A DNA stretch of 27,113 nucleotides from Anaerolineae bacterium (GTDB lineage Bacteria; Chloroflexota; Anaerolineae; Aggregatilineales; Phototrophicaceae): positions 1 to 27,113 of the forward strand of contig JANQRM010000381.1 of assembly GCA_028284565.1 (NCBI GenBank), in the 5' to 3' direction. Shown here piece by piece: positions 21,960 to 27,113 of the stretch (positions are counted from its first letter, which is position 1; each line of letters opens with the position of its first letter). A model generated the notes under the pieces. It worked only from the letters and a program-made list of their open reading frames with translations, was not told the DNA's origin and searched no databases. The translations under genes and the position numbers were made by a program.

Positions 21960-22618
21960 TACTCACCTGCCGCGTTGTGTGCTTCGCGTATAGGACGTGG
22001 CAGACGGTACTTTGGCGTACACGCTAAGACCAGCTGAATCGATGTTTCTAAGTCTGCGAGGTGACCAACGGAGATATAGACTGGCTTGACGTTGGTTCGG
22101 GTTCGTAGGACAACGCCGAGCGTCTCACCTTTGTAGGTTAGTGTGCTATAAGAGCCTTTTTCTAGGTCGGGTGTCTCATAGTTACCCACAAGGTGATTTT
22201 TGCCACAGCCAATCGTCGGTTTTTGTAACCATAAGCCCATATGGGAAGCAATACCTATCTTGCGTGGGTGAATCCGCCCCATCCCATCGAATATCAGCAC
22301 ATCAGGCTCTTGTTTGAGTTGGCGAAAGGCTTCAATTAACACTGCCCCTTCCCGAAAGCTCAATAAGCCCGGCACATAGGGAAAAGTCGTTGGGAGTTTC
22401 GCGCGTGAAATTTCTATCACTTCAAGTTCTGGAAAGGACAACACCACAACGGCAGATTGTGAGACATTGTTCTTGACGCTGACATCAACCCCAGCAACAT
22501 ATCGAATATTAGCGAGGTCAAGGGGGCTGTCATCGATAATTTCATCGGCAAGTTGCTTCTGCAGTTCGATTGCCTCTTTAGGGGATAAGTCCCACTTGTG
22601 TCGTTTAAATATTTTCAT
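21956..22618 (-). CDS. nfi: Endonuclease V (deoxyinosine 3' endonuclease)
   Basis: Cleaves DNA one base 3' to deoxyinosine, beginning repair of deaminated adenine. 220 aa, a normal length. Key residues are in place: Asp45 in VAGVDVS, Tyr81 in PYVPGLLSFREG, Glu90 in the same segment and Asp111 in FDGMGRIHPRKIG, equivalent to Asp43, Tyr80, Glu89 and Asp110 of the Thermotoga enzyme. RTNVKPVYISVGH and YRLPRPIREAH are also standard. ATG 22618 has no clear ribosome site, so the start is weak evidence. It sits downstream of rpoB on the same strand but beyond an intrinsic terminator, so it needs its own promoter or read-through. Confidence 0.95.
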   Translation of the reverse strand: MKIFKRHKWDLSPKEAIELQKQLADEIIDDSPLDLANIRYVAGVDVSVKNNVSQSAVVVLSFPELEVIEISRAKLPTTFPYVPGLLSFREGAVLIEAFRQLKQEPDVLIFDGMGRIHPRKIGIASHMGLWLQKPTIGCGKNHLVGNYETPDLEKGSYSTLTYKGETLGVVLRTRTNVKPVYISVGHLADLETSIQLVLACTPKYRLPRPIREAHNAAGEY

Positions 22619-22633
22619 TCGTTATCATTTCAT

Positions 22634-22668
22634 TGAATCAAAAAGGGCATACCAATTAGATATGCCCT
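22634..22668 (-). terminator. Intrinsic terminator of rpoB
   Basis: On the minus strand AGGGCATA (22661-22668), a 9-nt loop, TATGCCCT (22644-22651) and then TTTTTGATTC. The 8-bp stem is perfect and the T-run strong. It lies 20 bp after the rpoB stop. Confidence 0.75.
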
Positions 22669-22688
22669 CTTATTGATGGAGTTTCTGC

Positions 22689-25600
22689 TTAGTCTGAGCC
22701 TAAGCCCAAGAGACCCGTTTCGGGTTGGGGTTTGCGTTGTTGCTCATCGTCTTTGCCAAAACGAATAACATCTCCACCTTCCGTAATAGCTTCGACAGAC
22801 AAGCCAAGGCTTTGGAGTTCTTTGACAAGAACACGGAAGCTCGTGGGGATACCCGGCTCTTCAATGGGTTCACCTTTGACGATGGCTTCATAGGTCTTCA
22901 CACGACCTTGCACATCATCGGACTTCACAGTCAACATCTCTTGTAAGATATATGCCGCACCATAAGCCTCTAATGCCCACACTTCCATCTCACCGAAACG
23001 TTGACCACCGAACTGGGCTTTACCACCCAAGGGCTGTTGCGTGACCAAGCTATAGGGTCCGGTAGAACGGGCATGGGCTTTGTCTTCGACCAAGTGAGCC
23101 AGCTTCAACATATGAACGTAGCCTACTGCAACGGAACGGTCAAAGGGTTCGCCCGTGCGTCCATCATACAGTGTGTGTTTACCGAAATGGGGTAAGGGTT
23201 TGTTCGTCTCGAACATCACCTTTTCCGCAAATTGGAACAGTTCTCGTGTTGACAACCCATCTTTAATTTTGATGTCAGGTTGTTGTGCTTGCATCCACAA
23301 GATGAGCGAAGCATGCAAAGCATTCGTATCCCGACGCAAACGCTCTTCGACCGTGAATTCTGTGTTGTCAAAGATGAGTGTATCATCTGGCTGAAAACCT
23401 TTTTCACGGAGCCACTCTGCTAGAACTACCCGTCGTGCATAGACTTCCTGCTGTACCAAAAGGTCTTGGTCATAATTGGGGTTCTCACCAACCCATGCAT
23501 GAATATACAAACGACGGACTTCATTATCATCTTGCAAGTCTTCCGGTTCGTAGTACTCTGCGACCCATTCCCACGCGCGTTCTGTTATCTCATTCCATGC
23601 CCGATCAATCATCCAAGAACGACCCAACTCAGCTTGGATTTCCAGCTCATTCGCGCCATCGAATACTGGTGTCACTGCACGGAAACCTAAACGATCTGCC
23701 GCCCAACCGAGATGCAATTCCAAAACCTGACCGATGTTCATACGTCCGGGTACACCTAGTGGATTTAGGATGATGTCCACCGGACGACCACCGTCAAGAT
23801 AAGGCATATCTTCGATTGGGACAATTTTGGAGATTACGCCTTTGTTCCCATGACGACCTGCCATCTTATCACCGACTGTCAGTTTACGGCGTTGCGCCAC
23901 GCTGACGCGCACCATCTTCTCGACACCCGCTGGCAAATCAGGATGTTCGTCACGGGTGAAGGTCTTAACATCGACCACTTTACCTCGATCCCCGTGAGGT
24001 AGACGTAAGGAGGAGTCTTTTACTTCGCGCGCTTGTTCACCAAAAATCGCACGGAGCAACTTCTCTTCGGGCGAGAGTTCTTTTTCACCCTTAGGTGTAA
24101 TCTTCCCGACGAGAATATCATTGGGTCCAACTTCTGCACCGATACGGACAATTCCGAATTCATCCAAGTCCTTGAGAGCTTCCTCACCGACATTGGGAAT
24201 ATCATAAGTGATTTCTTCCGGACCGAGCTTCGTATCGCGGGCTTCAACCTCATGCTTTTCAATATGGATACTCGTGAATTTGTCTTCACGCAGGAGATTT
24301 TCGCTAATGAGCAAAGCATCCTCGTAGTTGCCGCCATCCCATGACAAGAACGCGGCTAGGACATCATGACCGAGCGCAATATGTCCATAATTGGTAGATG
24401 AACTGTCAGCGAGGATATCTCCCACTTCCACCATCTGCCCCTTAGCAACAATAGGACGTTGGTCAATACAAGTGGATTGATTCGAGCGATCATATTTACG
24501 GAGTTGATAGTGTTTTTCTTCGCCCTCTTCGGTGCGAACAACAATGCTATCACCCTGTACACTGACCACTTTACCTGTGACATCCGATACCATGATTTGT
24601 CCGCTATCATAAGCGGCATGTTTTTCCATACCTGTACTGACAATGGGAACTTCGGGCATCAACAACGGCACAGCTTGTCGTTGCATGTTTGACCCCATCA
24701 AAGCACGGTTAGCATCATCATGCGAGAGGAAAGGAATCAACGCGGCACTAATGCCTACAACTTGACGCGGTGCAATATCCATATAATCAATGCGTTGTGG
24801 TGCAACAGTCAAGAAACCCTGATTGTAACGCGACGAAATACGATTCTCGACAAAGTACCCATTTTCATCCAGTTGTGAGTTTGCCTGCGCAATGATGAAG
24901 TTGTCTTCCATATCTGCCGAGAGATATTCGATTTCTTCAATCACGAAGGGCTTAACTGGAACTTTCTCGATTTTAGCTTTGACCAATTTCTTGGCAATTT
25001 TCTCGTCAATGACTGTATCTTCTTCGACGATAACTTTTTCTTTTGCATCTTCGATATCATCACGAGTAATACAGCCGATTATCGCCGGGTCATCAGGAGC
25101 CATGAATTTAACCACTTTGCGATAGGGTGTTTCTACAAAGCCATACTCGTTCACTCGTGCATAACTTGCCAGACGACCAATCAAACCAATATTCGGACCT
25201 TCTGGTGTTTCAATCGGGCAGATACGTCCATAGTGACTATGATGCACATCACGCACATCAAAGCCAGCACGCTCACGACGGAGACCCCCGGGTCCTAATG
25301 CTGAGAGCGTACGCTTGTGAGTCAATTCTGCCAATGGATTGGTTTGCTCCATGAACTGCGACAATTGAGATGAACCGAAGAACTCACGAACAGCTGCAAC
25401 AATTGGGCGAATATTGACAAGGGAAACCGGTGTAAGGCTTTCAGCTTCCCGAATGGACATGCGTTCACGAACTACTCGTTCCATACGTCGCAAGCCCACG
25501 CGGAGTTTGTTCCCAATCAGTTCACCAACCGTTTTCACACGACGATTACCCAGATGATCAATATCATCGGTAGCAACGACTCCATTGTTAATGTTAATCA

Positions 25601-26609
25601 TGCGCTCAACAACTTTGACGATGTCGTGCTTGGTAATCGTGCGAATATCCCGCGAAATTGTGCCATCCAAGCGCAGGCGTTGATTCAACTTGTAACGTCC
25701 AACTCGTTCCAAGTCATAACGGCGTTGGTCAAACAACTGGCTTTCAAGATATTCACGCGCATTGTCGAGTGTCGGAGGGTCTCCGGGACGCATCCGACGG
25801 AAGAATTCAATCAGTGCTGCCTGTGCGACTGTCTGACCTTTTTTCAGTTCCCAAACCGGTTCGCTATTGATTGAGTTTTCAAGATAGCGATGCGTTTCGT
25901 TATTATCTGAGTCGGCGAAGAGTGCCAGCAATTCATCATCTTCCCCAGTTTTGACAGGCGACATATCTTCGGGTAGGCGATCTTGGACTGCCGCCAGTGC
26001 GCGGAGCAAGATAGTGACAGGCATCGTCCGCTTACGATTGAATTTAATCTTGACTTGATCGTTCTTAGCAGTTTCAAATTCCATCCATGCGCCACGGTCT
26101 GGAATGAGTTTGGCATTTGAGAGTAAACGCCCTGTTGCCCGTTCTTCTTCTGCATCAAAGTAGACACCGGGAGAGCGAATCAATTGACTGACAACGACTC
26201 TTTCTGTTCCATTGATGATAAACGTCCCTTTTTCTGTCATCAGAGGGAAATCACCGAAGAAGATGTCTTGGATGATAACCTCATCCCCTTGTTCACGATT
26301 GACCAATGCCACCTTCACATACATCGGCGCAGCATAGGACATATCGCGCTCTAAACATTCATCTTCATCATATTTGGGTTCTTCTAACCAAAACCCAAGA
26401 CCGAATTCTTCTGCTTCTGGAATGTTGCCGGGGAAGTAGAGTTTGAGATTGCCATTGAAGCTCTCAATCGGGTTGATTTCGTCGAACAGTTCGACTAATC
26501 CTCCTTCAATAAACCATTTGAAGGATTCCAGCTGAATATCAATCAGCGACGGTAACTCCTGAACATCGGGAGTTCGGGCATAACTTTTGACGTTATAGTA
26601 TTCCTTCAA
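22689..26609 (-). CDS. rpoB: RNA polymerase beta subunit
   Basis: Catalytic beta subunit, 1306 aa, cytoplasmic. Start is TTG 26609 with AAGGAG 7 nt upstream; the N-terminus [15 protein letters not shown] and EYYN-type start fit. The rifampicin region [20 protein letters not shown] is complete, with Glu421 in place of Asp516 (E. coli numbering). The C-terminal part has [22 protein letters not shown]-type [10 protein letters not shown] and [19 protein letters not shown], ending in [13 protein letters not shown]. Between PVFDGA (about 986) and [10 protein letters not shown] (about 1147) it has roughly 140 residues more than the E. coli or Bacillus proteins. It has its own promoter and terminator, and no rpoC follows. 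Confidence 0.98.
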   Translation of the reverse strand: MKEYYNVKSYARTPDVQELPSLIDIQLESFKWFIEGGLVELFDEINPIESFNGNLKLYFPGNIPEAEEFGLGFWLEEPKYDEDECLERDMSYAAPMYVKVALVNREQGDEVIIQDIFFGDFPLMTEKGTFIINGTERVVVSQLIRSPGVYFDAEEERATGRLLSNAKLIPDRGAWMEFETAKNDQVKIKFNRKRTMPVTILLRALAAVQDRLPEDMSPVKTGEDDELLALFADSDNNETHRYLENSINSEPVWELKKGQTVAQAALIEFFRRMRPGDPPTLDNAREYLESQLFDQRRYDLERVGRYKLNQRLRLDGTISRDIRTITKHDIVKVVERMININNGVVATDDIDHLGNRRVKTVGELIGNKLRVGLRRMERVVRERMSIREAESLTPVSLVNIRPIVAAVREFFGSSQLSQFMEQTNPLAELTHKRTLSALGPGGLRRERAGFDVRDVHHSHYGRICPIETPEGPNIGLIGRLASYARVNEYGFVETPYRKVVKFMAPDDPAIIGCITRDDIEDAKEKVIVEEDTVIDEKIAKKLVKAKIEKVPVKPFVIEEIEYLSADMEDNFIIAQANSQLDENGYFVENRISSRYNQGFLTVAPQRIDYMDIAPRQVVGISAALIPFLSHDDANRALMGSNMQRQAVPLLMPEVPIVSTGMEKHAAYDSGQIMVSDVTGKVVSVQGDSIVVRTEEGEEKHYQLRKYDRSNQSTCIDQRPIVAKGQMVEVGDILADSSSTNYGHIALGHDVLAAFLSWDGGNYEDALLISENLLREDKFTSIHIEKHEVEARDTKLGPEEITYDIPNVGEEALKDLDEFGIVRIGAEVGPNDILVGKITPKGEKELSPEEKLLRAIFGEQAREVKDSSLRLPHGDRGKVVDVKTFTRDEHPDLPAGVEKMVRVSVAQRRKLTVGDKMAGRHGNKGVISKIVPIEDMPYLDGGRPVDIILNPLGVPGRMNIGQVLELHLGWAADRLGFRAVTPVFDGANELEIQAELGRSWMIDRAWNEITERAWEWVAEYYEPEDLQDDNEVRRLYIHAWVGENPNYDQDLLVQQEVYARRVVLAEWLREKGFQPDDTLIFDNTEFTVEERLRRDTNALHASLILWMQAQQPDIKIKDGLSTRELFQFAEKVMFETNKPLPHFGKHTLYDGRTGEPFDRSVAVGYVHMLKLAHLVEDKAHARSTGPYSLVTQQPLGGKAQFGGQRFGEMEVWALEAYGAAYILQEMLTVKSDDVQGRVKTYEAIVKGEPIEEPGIPTSFRVLVKELQSLGLSVEAITEGGDVIRFGKDDEQQRKPQPETGLLGLGSD

Positions 26610-26770
26610 CGCGCCTCTCCTTAATGATTAATTCGGACGAAATTCTAGAATCACAACAACGAAGCGGACTCCGTCTATTGAAGCGGTGTTGCCTCGTTTG
26701 TGAGTAAGTTGTCGATTGTGTAAGTTCTGCGTGCGTCATCGTTTCCGATTCGATATGTCGAGGAAACAAG
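26610..26770 (-). promoter_or_regulatory. rpoB: rpoB leader, about 160 nt
   Basis: The region between the predicted transcription start (near 26770) and the TTG start. It holds a perfect 10-bp palindrome ATTCTAGAAT (26642-26651) and a 48-codon frame from ATG 26739 that ends 16 nt inside rpoB in another frame. A ribosome site for that frame is weak (GGAA). No ribosomal-protein-like binding structure is clear. Confidence 0.4.
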
Positions 26771-26776
26771 AGTTGA

Positions 26777-26806
26777 AGTATATCAGATATGCTTGAAGGT
26801 TGTCAA
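26777..26806 (-). promoter_or_regulatory. rpoB promoter
   Basis: On the minus strand TTGACA (26801-26806), 18 bp, then TATACT (26777-26782). Both boxes are near consensus. It starts just after a terminator for the gene upstream, so rpoB is an independent transcription unit. Confidence 0.65.
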
Positions 26807-26811
26807 GGGCA

Positions 26812-26839
26812 ACACAAAACACCACGAATGGCGCGTGGT
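26812..26839 (-). terminator. Probable terminator of the gene at the right edge
   Basis: On the minus strand ACCACG (26834-26839), a 7-nt loop, CGTGGT (26821-26826) and then GTTTTGTGT. The stem is six pairs and the T-run is short. It lies between the 3' end of the membrane protein gene (26901) and the rpoB promoter. Confidence 0.5.
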
Positions 26840-26900
26840 TTCAATAGATTATAGGTAAATATGCTCGTTTTGGCAAGTTTTTCCGTTCCACACTTTGGTT

Positions 26901-27113
26901 CTAAACAGCTGGAGCCTCTTCAATTTCAGGGGAACGTCCGCCCAATACCCGACGAATAAGTATGAGAACGAATCCGACCGTCACCGTCAAGGTCGCAACA
27001 TGAACGCGCGTTGGAAGCCCTCTGACTCGTGAGACAACCCCTTGTGCTTCAGCTCCCATAAGGTCGTTGTATAAACGCTCTTGGAATTCAGATGGGACTT
27101 CAACCAACTCTAA
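26901..27113 (-). CDS. Small membrane protein, 5' end possibly cut by the window edge
   Basis: The frame is open to the right edge (TTA GAG TTG ...), so the gene may start outside. A possible start in view is TTG at 27107, giving 68 aa. The C-terminal part has one membrane helix (VATLTVTVGFVLILIRRVL) followed by a short acidic tail SPEIEEAPAV; before it lies an amphipathic stretch EFQERLYNDLMGAEAQGVV. I do not recognise a family. The terminator at 26812-26839 follows the stop. Confidence 0.55.
   Translation of the reverse strand, partial: LELVEVPSEFQERLYNDLMGAEAQGVVSRVRGLPTRVHVATLTVTVGFVLILIRRVLGGRSPEIEEAPAV

Noticed and set aside
1..27113. tRNA, rRNA, CRISPR array or insertion sequence
   Set aside because: No cloverleaf-like T-arm motif, rRNA stretch, regular direct repeat-spacer pattern or transposase was found by eye.

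Overview
The window looks like a stretch of chromosome from a free-living bacterium, most likely a member of the Chloroflexota (Anaerolineae-like). This is an inference from overall flavour: mid GC, several TTG start codons with good Shine-Dalgarno sites, a membrane-anchored VanW/LysM/YkuD L,D-transpeptidase, an RpoB with a large C-terminal insertion, and many soluble histidine kinases. No rRNA, tRNA, CRISPR array or intact transposase is visible.

Layout. 1-343 is the 5' end of a GH13-like alpha-amylase gene running off the left edge. 344-2235 is gene-poor and repeat-rich. It holds one helix-turn-helix (HTH) gene (849-1709) bracketed by two imperfect 45-bp direct repeats, with a palindrome just upstream and hairpin repeats on both sides. 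2236-3981 is the L,D-transpeptidase. 4206-4305 carries a consensus-like promoter followed about 45 nt later by a strong terminator, a candidate small RNA or attenuator. It precedes an 80-aa conserved-looking protein and a metallo-beta-lactamase-fold hydrolase. On the minus strand, an ABM-domain monooxygenase-like protein and a SAM methyltransferase overlap by ATGA. A sirtuin, an RDD membrane protein, a four-helix membrane protein and a secreted beta-propeller-like protein follow on the plus strand.

9916-17708 has an endonuclease III-like glycosylase, a GAF-GAF histidine kinase, a second soluble kinase, greA-lysS, a small conserved-looking protein, a PAS-type kinase with an atypical H-box and a 63-aa membrane peptide. 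17771-21959 has serS (with an enlarged tRNA-binding arm), then a HAD phosphatase, a xylose-isomerase-like TIM barrel and a Gfo/Idh/MocA dehydrogenase that together look like a sugar or polyol catabolic operon. 21956-26806 on the minus strand has endonuclease V and rpoB. rpoB stands alone, with its own promoter, a leader of about 160 nt and its own terminator, and no rpoC next to it. The right edge cuts into a small membrane protein gene.

How the parts work together. Core information processing (RpoB, GreA, LysRS, SerRS), DNA repair of damaged bases (Nth-like, EndoV) and signalling (three cytoplasmic kinases without a response regulator nearby) are interleaved with accessory metabolic genes. 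The points most worth a second look are the promoter-terminator unit at 4206-4304, the isolated rpoB, the enlarged SerRS arm, the RpoB insertion, the repeat-flanked HTH gene and the inverted repeat over the promoter at 8112-8180.
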